Source: an uncultured Oscillospiraceae bacterium
GTDB lineage: Bacteria; Bacillota; Clostridia; Oscillospirales; Ruminococcaceae
Direction: 5' to 3'
NCBI GenBank assembly: GCA_958448395.1
Contig: CAUDDP010000020.1
Location: 1 to 29,639 of the forward strand
DNA length: 29,639 nucleotides
Shown: positions 1 through 6,150 of the stretch, piece after piece
How positions within the stretch are numbered: the first letter of the stretch is position 1
Layout: the number at the start of each line of letters is the position of its first letter
The notes under the pieces: generated by a model
Seen by the model: the letters and a program-made list of their open reading frames with translations, nothing else
Database searches by the model: none
Told to the model about the DNA's origin: nothing
Position numbers and translations under genes: made by a program

Positions 1-807
1 TTTGCGGAAAAATGGCTGCCAGATGCCGGCGTATAAAATATTACGCAGTAAATCAGCATTTTGTAGAATGGGCAGCCGTTCAAATGCTGCTGCCGCTTCG
101 GTTGCAGCGTGTTGTAAAAATTGCCTTACCATTTCATGAAAGACAGTTGTTGTTTCTGTTTCCTTCCAAAATGGATTATAGTTTTGCTGTTTGCGGTCTT
201 TTCTCAGGTCGTCGTACGCATCCATGGCATAGATAAACGTACCAAGGGAATAACCGATATGATACAGTTCCGATGTCCAGACATCATTATAGATACAAAA
301 TCCTTCTCCCAATGCCCGACCGAAGCAGGCTGCTGGCAACAGAAGATTGGTTTCTTTTTGTAATTCGTATGTTCTTAATTGTTGCATATGTTGTAAAATG
401 GATTCCGTTTTTTGCGGATATTGTGTACAGATCCGGCAATAGGTTTTTCGGAGCAAACGTACCAGTGCAGCACGGGAAATTTTATGATTATCCTGCCAGT
501 CATCCAAACAATGCAGATAGGAGAAAAACAGATGTAAATCCGCCACGTAATCCATAATGGGACTGCTATAAACCCATTCCTTTTTTCCAATGCCATGCAA
601 ACAACGCTGTTGGCATCGGCTTGCTTCTGGTTCATAGAGTGCATCCAGCAGCAGAGAAAGAAATGTAAAATCGTAGCTTAATGTGAAACGACTGATAAAA
701 TGACAGCGTTTTTGTAAGGCATGACAAAGCCCACAGTAATGGGAGCGGTAAATGTCATATTCCCGAAACCGCAGATCTGGGCGGTAAATTTGTACATAAC
801 CGTACAT
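1..807 (-). CDS. DUF5685-family protein, partial (3' end beyond the window)
   Basis: The minus strand is open from an ATG at 807 to the window edge: 269 codons with no stop, so the C-terminus is missing. The start is supported by AAGGAGAG about seven bases upstream. The N-terminus MYGYVQIYRPDLRFREYD, followed by HYCGLC (residues 23-28) and LSYDFTFL (43-50), matches what I know of the clostridial DUF5685 family, whose function is unknown. Visible motifs are CxxC at 25-28, DYVAD at 86-90, DDWQD at 102-106 and DAYDDLRKD at 196-204. The last is followed by QQNYNPF (207-213), typical of the family. The spaced Asp-rich motifs recall all-alpha isoprenoid synthases, but that link is my inference. No signal peptide or membrane segment is evident. 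The gene is transcribed away from everything else in the window. Family assignment is from memory of the N-terminal and Asp-rich signatures. Confidence 0.82.
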   Translation of the reverse strand, partial: MYGYVQIYRPDLRFREYDIYRSHYCGLCHALQKRCHFISRFTLSYDFTFLSLLLDALYEPEASRCQQRCLHGIGKKEWVYSSPIMDYVADLHLFFSYLHCLDDWQDNHKISRAALVRLLRKTYCRICTQYPQKTESILQHMQQLRTYELQKETNLLLPAACFGRALGEGFCIYNDVWTSELYHIGYSLGTFIYAMDAYDDLRKDRKQQNYNPFWKETETTTVFHEMVRQFLQHAATEAAAAFERLPILQNADLLRNILYAGIWQPFFRK

Positions 808-854
808 CCTTCTGCTCTCCTTTTTATACTGGTAATAGGAAACGACTGTAAAAT

Positions 855-863
855 AGTATATCA
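855..863 (-). promoter_or_regulatory. Extended -10 promoter for the DUF5685 gene
   Basis: Read on the minus strand, TGATATACT occurs at 863-855, an extended -10 (TGn plus TATACT). It would place the transcript start near 848, about 40 bases ahead of the ATG at 807. No good -35 is visible, only a T-rich stretch, which is acceptable for an extended -10 promoter. Confidence 0.5.
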
Positions 864-951
864 TAAATCGCAGAAGAAAAAAAGAGCTTTTATAAAATTT
901 TATCGGATTTTCAAAAAAATCATTGGAATTGTCTTAATTTTGAAAAATGAC

Positions 952-981
952 TTGACACCGGATTCCATGTCATGATACAAT
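952..981 (+). promoter_or_regulatory. Distal rightward sigma-A-type promoter
   Basis: A perfect -35 TTGACA (952-957) is followed after 18 bases by TACAAT (976-981), which is preceded by TGA to give an extended -10. Transcription would start near 988 and give a leader of about 250 bases before the glycosyltransferase start at 1239. Confidence 0.65.
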
Positions 982-1099
982 AAAAAGGAAAAAGAACGAA
1001 TCAGAAGACGAAAAACCATTTGAAACAAAGAGAATTTTTTATTTTATAAGTGCGTTTTGCACGAAAAATAAAATTGAAAAAATTTATGTGCGAATACTC

Positions 1100-1128
1100 T
1101 TGTAAGTGCATAAAAAAAGTGCTATAAT
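1100..1128 (+). promoter_or_regulatory. Proximal rightward sigma-A-type promoter for the glycosyltransferase
   Basis: TTGTAA (1100-1105), a 17-base spacer and a perfect TATAAT (1123-1128). The start point would be near 1135. It has the same hexamers and spacing as the promoter at the right edge of the window (29600-29628). Confidence 0.75.
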
Positions 1129-1136
1129 AAAAAAGA

Positions 1137-1152
1137 ACGGGTTGAAACCCGT
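1137..1152 (+). promoter_or_regulatory. Hairpin at the predicted 5' end of the glycosyltransferase mRNA
   Basis: ACGGGT (1137-1142), loop TGAA, then ACCCGT (1147-1152): a perfect six-base-pair stem starting about two bases after the predicted transcript start. No U run follows, so it is not a terminator. 5'-terminal stems of this kind can protect mRNA from 5' decay; that role here is inference. Confidence 0.5.
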
Positions 1153-1238
1153 AAAAAGATAATTTAAACAAGCAGTCGAATGGTAGCGATTTTAATGGCG
1201 GTCTTGCATGATTGAAAAGTATAAAGTGAGGGATTTTT

Positions 1239-2228
1239 GTGAAATTAGTTTCCATTGTTGTGCCATGCTATAATGAGGAAAAAGTACTGCCGTTGTTTTA
1301 TGCGGAGATTACAAAAGTGGCGGGACAAATGCAGGAAAAGTATCCAGAATTGGATTTTGAATTTTTATTTATCAATGACGGCTCAAAGGATGGTACTTTA
1401 TTGGAGTTCCGTAAGCTTGCAAAAATGGACAAGCGTGTTCGTTATGTCTCTTTCTCTCGAAATTTTGGAAAGGAAGCCGGTATGTATGCCGGATTGCAAA
1501 ATGCAAAAGGGGATTATGTTGTCATCATGGATGCTGATTTGCAGCACCCACCAGCATTTTTGCCGCAAATGTATGAGTATGTGAAAGATGGAGCATATGA
1601 CTGTGCTACTACCCGTCGTGTCAGCCGAAAGGGCGAATCCAAAATTCGTTCTTGGTTTTCCAGAAAGTTTTATAAGATTATGAATCACATCTCGCAGACA
1701 GAAATTGTAGACGGTGCACAGGACTTTCGTTTTATGACACGCCAAATGGTAGATGCCATTCTGAAAATGAAAGAATACAATCGCTTTTCCAAAGGTATTT
1801 TCAGCTGGGTTGGATTTCGTACCCACTATATTCCGTATGAAAATGTAGAACGGGCTGCCGGTACGACTTCTTGGTCATTTAAATCGTTATTTAAATATTC
1901 ATTGGAGGGTATTTTTGCATTTTCAACTGCACCGCTTGCACTGGCCTCTTTGTTGGGGATTTTGAGTTGCTTGGTAGCATTTATTATGATCCTTGGCGTG
2001 GTAATTAAATATTTGGCATTCGGCGATCCTGTACAGGGCTATGCAACTACGATTTGTGTGATTTTGCTGATTGGTGGGTTACAGCTTTTCTGTATTGGCA
2101 TTCTGGGGCAGTATCTTTCTAAAACATATTTGGAGACGAAGAACCGTCCGATTTATCTGGTACAGGAAACGGAGCAGACCGTACAGATTGACTCGGCAGA
2201 AAAGCCAGAACAGGAAAAAAACGCTTGA
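1239..2228 (+). CDS. Membrane-anchored family 2 glycosyltransferase (polyprenyl-phosphate sugar transferase type)
   Basis: This 329-residue protein resembles the DPM1/GtrB/CsbB group, which transfers a sugar from a nucleotide sugar to undecaprenyl phosphate at the inner face of the membrane. The GT-A core spans about residues 3-220: VSIVVPCYNEE at 4-14, NDGSKDGT at 46-53 and the metal-binding DADLQ at 98-102. QDFRFM (161-166) and NRFSKG (181-186) are typical of the subgroup. Two hydrophobic segments at about 231-258 and 268-292 form the usual C-terminal membrane anchor. The tail after about 305 is polar and rich in Glu and Gln. The start is GTG at 1239 with GTGAGGGA just upstream. The donor sugar and final acceptor (lipoteichoic acid, cell-wall polymer or O-antigen-like decoration) cannot be read from sequence. 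The next gene follows 33 bases later and is probably co-transcribed. Confidence 0.88.
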   Translation: MKLVSIVVPCYNEEKVLPLFYAEITKVAGQMQEKYPELDFEFLFINDGSKDGTLLEFRKLAKMDKRVRYVSFSRNFGKEAGMYAGLQNAKGDYVVIMDADLQHPPAFLPQMYEYVKDGAYDCATTRRVSRKGESKIRSWFSRKFYKIMNHISQTEIVDGAQDFRFMTRQMVDAILKMKEYNRFSKGIFSWVGFRTHYIPYENVERAAGTTSWSFKSLFKYSLEGIFAFSTAPLALASLLGILSCLVAFIMILGVVIKYLAFGDPVQGYATTICVILLIGGLQLFCIGILGQYLSKTYLETKNRPIYLVQETEQTVQIDSAEKPEQEKNA

Positions 2229-2261
2229 GGGATCTGATTTTTCAGGAGGCATGCCAGCCTT

Positions 2262-3287
2262 ATGCATAAAAAAGGAAAATGGCTGTTTGTGATTCTGCTT
2301 TGTTTGATTTTGTTTTTTACAGCTGCGGTGATTCGTTTTTATTCCAGACGAGCAGAAACACCGGTTGAACAGGAAACAATACCTCATGCAGATACACAGA
2401 CAAAGGAATCTTGTTATATTTTTCAAGATGAAACCACTGGCTTATATGGACTTGCGGATACAGATGATAGCGTAATTGCAGCAGCAGAATGGAAAAAGCT
2501 GTATTTTATTGGCGATAACGGTGTGGCAGCTGTGAAGCAGATTGGAACAGAATCGGTGATAGGTGTACTGAATCGGGAAGGCAATGTGATTGTACCATTT
2601 GTCTATCAGGATCTTTCCTATGTCAATGAACAAATTATTGTTGGCCGGTTATTGCATGAGGATGTGTATTTTTTATATGATCAATCATTTCATGGTTTGA
2701 CGACTTGTGCATGGAATGCTTATATTTTGAAAGATTCTTTGTTGACTTTGCAGCGTGGGACGGATGCCTTTGTTTATCGGCAGGCAGAGGATGGTATTGT
2801 ATTGCATTCTTTTGATTTGCAGCGTTCTATCCAGCGTCGCACAGTTACAATGCATTGTAGACAGCAAATGACAGCACAATTATTTCCGGTTGAAGAATGG
2901 AGTTTGTTGGGTGATACGTTGAGTGCATTCTTAAAAGCTTATCAGCGTAATGATAAGGAAGATGCCTCTGATTTTTTATCAGCCGATGCAAAGCTCCAAT
3001 TACAGCAGTTGATGCCCAAAAATACGAAAGAGAAATGGCTAACAGACTGGGAAGATGCCATTGAGATTACCAGTCAAACGGACATTCTTGGCACAACTGT
3101 TTATTGTGCTGTTACAGTAGAGCGGGAAACAGAATCCGCTGTTTTACAGGTTGCATTTCAAAAAAATACCGCAGCCGGAACATTACAGATTACAGGCTTG
3201 CAGATTCAGCAGGAAATACAGGAAGTAGAAAAAACGACTGACATTACCGATTCTGCGGGTACTGCTGGCATTGTAATAAATGAGTGA
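2262..3287 (+). CDS. Signal-anchored protein with WG-like repeats, function unknown
   Basis: This 341-residue protein begins with a basic MHKKGK stretch and a hydrophobic segment at about 7-24. There is no clear lipobox, so I read it as a type II signal anchor with an extracytoplasmic body. Residues 55-125 contain two degenerate WG/KWG-type beta repeats: GLYGLADTDDSVIAAAEW at 60-77, and GVLNREGNVIVPFVYQDL at 101-118. The remainder (about 200-341) resembles no family I can name. The start ATG 2262 is preceded by AGGAGG at 2244-2249, a slightly long 12-base spacing. ATG 2251 is nearer but out of frame. The protein sits directly behind the glycosyltransferase and ahead of the purine operon, with which it shares no obvious function. 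WG repeats usually indicate extracellular or cell-surface binding domains. A shared envelope role with the glycosyltransferase is plausible but unproven. Confidence 0.7.
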   Translation: MHKKGKWLFVILLCLILFFTAAVIRFYSRRAETPVEQETIPHADTQTKESCYIFQDETTGLYGLADTDDSVIAAAEWKKLYFIGDNGVAAVKQIGTESVIGVLNREGNVIVPFVYQDLSYVNEQIIVGRLLHEDVYFLYDQSFHGLTTCAWNAYILKDSLLTLQRGTDAFVYRQAEDGIVLHSFDLQRSIQRRTVTMHCRQQMTAQLFPVEEWSLLGDTLSAFLKAYQRNDKEDASDFLSADAKLQLQQLMPKNTKEKWLTDWEDAIEITSQTDILGTTVYCAVTVERETESAVLQVAFQKNTAAGTLQITGLQIQQEIQEVEKTTDITDSAGTAGIVINE

Positions 3288-3384
3288 TGGGTGAAACCTT
3301 AGAGATTCCCCACTGTTACGGAGATAATGCATAGAACATATTGCGGTTGTCTGCGTGGATTGAAATCAGGAAAGAGGTTTGATG

Positions 3385-3882
3385 ATGAGTAAGAAAGTTG
3401 CAGTAATCATGGGAAGCGACAGCGATTTACCAGTTGTAAAGGCTGCCATTTCAGAATTGAAGGCGTTTGGCGTTCCATGTGAGGTGCATGTGATGTCCGC
3501 ACACCGTACGCCGGAACTGGTTGCAAATTTTGCAGCTAACGCAAAGGAAAATGGATTTGGTGTGATCATTGCCGCAGCTGGTAAGGCAGCACATCTTGCT
3601 GGTGTGATTGCCGGACATACTACCCTGCCGGTTATTGGTATTCCAATTAAGTCGTCCACATTGGATGGATTGGATGCCCTGTTGGCAACGGTACAGATGC
3701 CGACTGGTATTCCGGTTGCAACAGTTGCCATTGACGGTGCAGCCAATGCTGCGATTCTTGCTGTGCAAATGTTGGCACTTTCAGATGATGCATTGGCAGA
3801 ACATCTGGTACAGCGAAAGAAAACGATGGCGGAAGGCGTTGTGGAGAAGGAAAAGAAACTTCTGGCACAGTTAGAAGCATAA
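3385..3882 (+). CDS. purE: 5-(carboxyamino)imidazole ribonucleotide mutase PurE
   Basis: A 165-residue cytoplasmic enzyme of de novo purine synthesis that makes CAIR from N5-CAIR (class I), or from AIR and CO2 in class II enzymes. Seen in the sequence: GSDSDLP at 10-16, SAHRTPE at 38-44 with the expected active-site His40, AGKAAHLAGV at 65-74, LPVIGIP at 81-87 and QMPTGIPVATVAID at 104-117. Length and SAHR favour class I, although GKAAHLAGV departs from the usual GGAAHLPGM-like stretch. A TTG-ATG-ATG run at 3379-3387 offers three starts. I choose ATG 3385 because AAAGAGG (3371-3377) lies seven bases upstream. No purK accompanies it. First gene of the purine cluster. I found no purine or ZTP riboswitch in the 97 bases before it. 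Confidence 0.95.
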   Translation: MSKKVAVIMGSDSDLPVVKAAISELKAFGVPCEVHVMSAHRTPELVANFAANAKENGFGVIIAAAGKAAHLAGVIAGHTTLPVIGIPIKSSTLDGLDALLATVQMPTGIPVATVAIDGAANAAILAVQMLALSDDALAEHLVQRKKTMAEGVVEKEKKLLAQLEA

Positions 3883-3917
3883 CACACCAGCTTTTGGATT
3901 TTTATTTTGTACGATAT

Positions 3918-3930
3918 GGGAAAACTTCCC
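3918..3930 (+). promoter_or_regulatory. Small hairpin in the purE-purC gap
   Basis: GGGAA (3918-3922), loop AAC, TTCCC (3926-3930). It lies 15 bases upstream of a larger perfect hairpin in the same gap, giving two tandem stems between purE and purC. No U tract follows it. Confidence 0.4.
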
Positions 3931-3945
3931 TGTCATAAAACTGTA

Positions 3946-3973
3946 GCTTCTGCAATGAACAAATTGCAGAAGC
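3946..3973 (+). promoter_or_regulatory. Perfect 11-bp hairpin directly upstream of the purC ribosome site
   Basis: GCTTCTGCAAT (3946-3956), loop GAACAA, ATTGCAGAAGC (3963-3973). The stem is perfect and is followed by AAAAAA rather than U residues, so it is not an intrinsic terminator for the plus strand. The purC ribosome site GGAGG starts at 3981, only seven bases after the stem. Possible roles are an RNase processing or stability element that sets purC expression apart from purE, or a translation-control element. The structure is certain from the sequence; the role is inference. Confidence 0.65.
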
Positions 3974-3993
3974 AAAAAATGGAGGAAACAGTG

Positions 3994-4713
3994 ATGGAAA
4001 ATCTGCAAAAAAAAGAACAGATGTATGAAGGCAAAGCAAAGAAAGTATATGCTACCAATCAGGAAGGCGTTGTGATTGTAGATTACAAGGATGATGCCAC
4101 TGCATTTAATGGTGAAAAGAAGGGTACTATTGTTGGCAAGGGTGTTATCAACAATAAAATGTCCAACTATATCATGAAGCAGCTGGAGGCAGCTGGGGTG
4201 CCGACCCATCTGGTAGAAGAGCTGAGCGATCGGGAAACCGCAGTAAAGAAGGTTTCTATTGTACCGCTGGAAGTCATTGTAAGAAATGTGGCAGCCGGCA
4301 GTTTTTCCAAGAGAATGGGTGTAGAAGAGGGCAAGGCACTGCTTCGCCCAATTATCGAATTCAGCTATAAGTGTGATGAGCTGAATGACCCGTTTATCAA
4401 TGATGACTATGCTCTGGCATTGGGTCTGGCAACAGAAGAAGAAATTTCTACCATTAAGAACTATACCAGAAAGGTAAATGAAGTGCTGAAGGATTTCTTC
4501 CTGAAGATTGGCATTCGTTTGATTGACTTTAAGATTGAATTTGGTCGTCTGGCTGACGGTACCATTATTCTGGCTGATGAAATTTCTCCAGATACTTGCC
4601 GTCTGTGGGATGTAAAGACCAATGAAAAATTGGATAAAGATCGGTTTAGAAGAGATATGGGCGGTACAGAAGAGGCATATCAGGAAGTTATGCACAGAAT
4701 TTTTGGAGAATAA
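3994..4713 (+). CDS. purC: SAICAR synthetase PurC
   Basis: A 239-residue phosphoribosylaminoimidazole-succinocarboxamide synthase that condenses CAIR with aspartate using ATP. Family signatures: YEGKAKKVY near the N-terminus for nucleotide binding, NNKMSNYIMKQLEAAGVPTH, VRNVAAGSF, LIDFKIEFGR and ADEISPDTCRLWD, all in the expected order and at full length. The frame is open upstream to an ATG at 3907, but that would place a perfect hairpin inside the coding region. I choose ATG 3994, which has GGAGG eight bases ahead and gives the standard family N-terminus. It follows purE after 111 bases and is followed by the PurF-like gene after six bases. Confidence 0.95.
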   Translation: MENLQKKEQMYEGKAKKVYATNQEGVVIVDYKDDATAFNGEKKGTIVGKGVINNKMSNYIMKQLEAAGVPTHLVEELSDRETAVKKVSIVPLEVIVRNVAAGSFSKRMGVEEGKALLRPIIEFSYKCDELNDPFINDDYALALGLATEEEISTIKNYTRKVNEVLKDFFLKIGIRLIDFKIEFGRLADGTIILADEISPDTCRLWDVKTNEKLDKDRFRRDMGGTEEAYQEVMHRIFGE

Positions 4714-4719
4714 AATCAT

Positions 4720-6141
4720 ATGGGCGGTTTTTTTGGTGCAGTTTCTGCAAACGACTGTATTTCAGACGTATTTTTTGGAACAGATTATCATTCCCATCTT
4801 GGCACAAGACGGGGCGGTATGACAGCATTTTCTCCGACACTGGGATTTCAAAGAAACATTCACAGCATTGAAAATTCTCCGTTTCGGACGAAATTTGAGA
4901 AGGATGTAGAAAAAATGCGGGGTAATATCTGTATCGGCTGTATCAGCGATACAGATCCGCAGCCAATTATGGTACGCTCTCAGCTTGGACTGTATGCAAT
5001 CTGTTCTATCGGTATTATTACCAATGCAAAAGCACTGTCAGAAGAGTTGCTGATGAGTGGTTGTGCGAATTTTGAAACAATGAGCAGTGGAAGCATCAAT
5101 TCTGGTGCACTGATTGCAGCATTGATTGCACAGAAATCTTCTTTTACTGAGGGCATTCGTTATGCACAGGAAAAAATACAGGGTACGATGTCACTGGTAA
5201 TTATGACAGAAGATAGTATTATTTGTGCACGAGATAAAATGGGGCGGCTGCCAATTCTCATTGGGAAACGGTCAGATGGCTTTTGTTTTTCCTTTGAATC
5301 TTTTGCCTATCAGAAGTTGGGCTATGAGACTTGTCATGAATTAAAAGCTGGCGAAATTCTCAGGTTGACAAAGGATCATTATGAAATTTTACAGGAAGGT
5401 ACAGATGAGATGAAAATCTGTACGTTTCTTTGGACATACTATGGTTATCCAAATGCATGCTATGAAGGCGTCAACGTAGAGTTGATGCGAACCCGAAATG
5501 GTGAAATCATGGCAGAAACCGATATCAAAAACGGGAAATTGCCGGATGTGGACTTTGTATGCGGTGTACCGGATTCAGGTGTGCCACACGCAATTGGTTA
5601 TGCCAACCGAAGCGGGATTCCATTTGCAAGACCATTCATTAAGTATACACCAACATGGCCAAGAAGCTTTATGCCAACCAATCAATCCATGCGGAATAAA
5701 GTTGCAAAAATGAAGTTGATTCCCGTTCATGATTTGATTGCTGGCAAAAAACTGTTATTTGTAGATGACAGTATTGTCAGAGGAACACAAATGCGGGAAA
5801 CGGTGGAATTTCTCTATGAGAACGGTGCAAAAGAAGTGCACATGCGTTCTGCTTGTCCACCGATTATGTATGGATGCAAGTACCTCAATTTTTCAAGAAG
5901 TACATCGGAATTGGAACTGATTGCAAGACAGATTATTGACGAGAATGAGGGGATTGACGGAATAAAATACATTCATGAATACAGCAATTCCAATACAGAA
6001 AGAGGTAAATTGCTCAGAGATGAGATTTGCCGACGGTTAAAGCTGACCTCTCTGGAATTCCAGTCACTGGAAGGCACTGTACAGGCGGTTGGAAAGCCGG
6101 CATGTCAGTTATGCTCCTATTGTTGGAGTGGAAGGGAATGA
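4720..6141 (+). CDS. PurF-like amidophosphoribosyltransferase paralogue with a degenerate glutaminase site
   Basis: A 473-residue protein collinear with PurF along its full length but altered in its N-terminal Ntn-hydrolase half. It begins MGGFFGAVS, so the position of the PurF nucleophile Cys is Gly2. Compared with the purF next door, the glutamine-site Arg of HVRYST is Ser76, HNGN is SIGI (96-99), and NDTE is NSGA (127-130). The C-terminal half is intact: GVPDSGVPHAIG at 282-293 and the PRPP loop FVDDSIVRGTQ at 347-357. Cysteines at the four PurF iron-sulphur positions are kept (C234, C386, C465, C468). The flexible loop NRYVGRTFIQP of PurF is changed to KYTPTWPRSFMP (308-319). The start ATG 4720 has TTGGAGAA in the purC tail. 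It may make phosphoribosylamine from free ammonia, or be a regulatory partner of PurF; both are inference. Confidence 0.85.
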   Translation: MGGFFGAVSANDCISDVFFGTDYHSHLGTRRGGMTAFSPTLGFQRNIHSIENSPFRTKFEKDVEKMRGNICIGCISDTDPQPIMVRSQLGLYAICSIGIITNAKALSEELLMSGCANFETMSSGSINSGALIAALIAQKSSFTEGIRYAQEKIQGTMSLVIMTEDSIICARDKMGRLPILIGKRSDGFCFSFESFAYQKLGYETCHELKAGEILRLTKDHYEILQEGTDEMKICTFLWTYYGYPNACYEGVNVELMRTRNGEIMAETDIKNGKLPDVDFVCGVPDSGVPHAIGYANRSGIPFARPFIKYTPTWPRSFMPTNQSMRNKVAKMKLIPVHDLIAGKKLLFVDDSIVRGTQMRETVEFLYENGAKEVHMRSACPPIMYGCKYLNFSRSTSELELIARQIIDENEGIDGIKYIHEYSNSNTERGKLLRDEICRRLKLTSLEFQSLEGTVQAVGKPACQLCSYCWSGRE

Positions 6142-6150
6142 TGGAAGTTG

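Larger units (their letters stand above)
808..1238. other. 431-base AT-rich divergent intergenic region
   Basis: No convincing coding frame lies here. The region is strongly A/T rich and separates the leftward DUF5685 gene from the rightward glycosyltransferase gene. It contains one leftward and two rightward promoter-like signals and a 5'-end hairpin, listed separately. Between the two rightward promoters, GTGC-GTTTT-GCAC at about 1049-1061 forms a short stem flanked by imperfectly paired A/T tracts. It lacks a clear U run, so I do not call it a terminator. Confidence 0.6.

Noticed and set aside
375..644. Minus-strand open frame of 89 codons inside the left-edge gene.
   Set aside because: It lies out of frame within the DUF5685 gene, which is open over 269 codons with a good ribosome site and family motifs.
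1041..1075. Bidirectional terminator in the left gap from GTGC-GTTTT-GCAC with flanking A/T arms.
   Set aside because: The GC stem is only four pairs, the arms pair imperfectly and there is no clean T run on either strand.
3288..3378. Partial resemblance to a cobalamin riboswitch core (GGTGAAACC, then CCCCACTGTTA).
   Set aside because: The upstream GGGAA, the later CCACTG and GGGAAGG blocks and the terminal GACCTGCC-like B12 box are all missing, and the gap is only about 90 bases. The match is short enough to be chance.
3288..3384. Purine, TPP or ZTP riboswitch, or PurR box, ahead of purE.
   Set aside because: No conserved purine-aptamer loops, no CTGAGA/ACC..GAACCTGAT blocks, no ZTP core and no paired CCGAACWWT boxes. 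A lone AGAACATA is too weak.
3907..3993. A longer PurC starting at ATG 3907.
   Set aside because: The added residues have no family counterpart and would contain the perfect hairpin. ATG 3994 has its own GGAGG site.
3871..4719. A 282-codon minus-strand open frame opposite purC.
   Set aside because: It is a shadow of purC. The peptide is low in conserved character and rich in Phe, Ile, Cys and His, as expected from an antisense frame.
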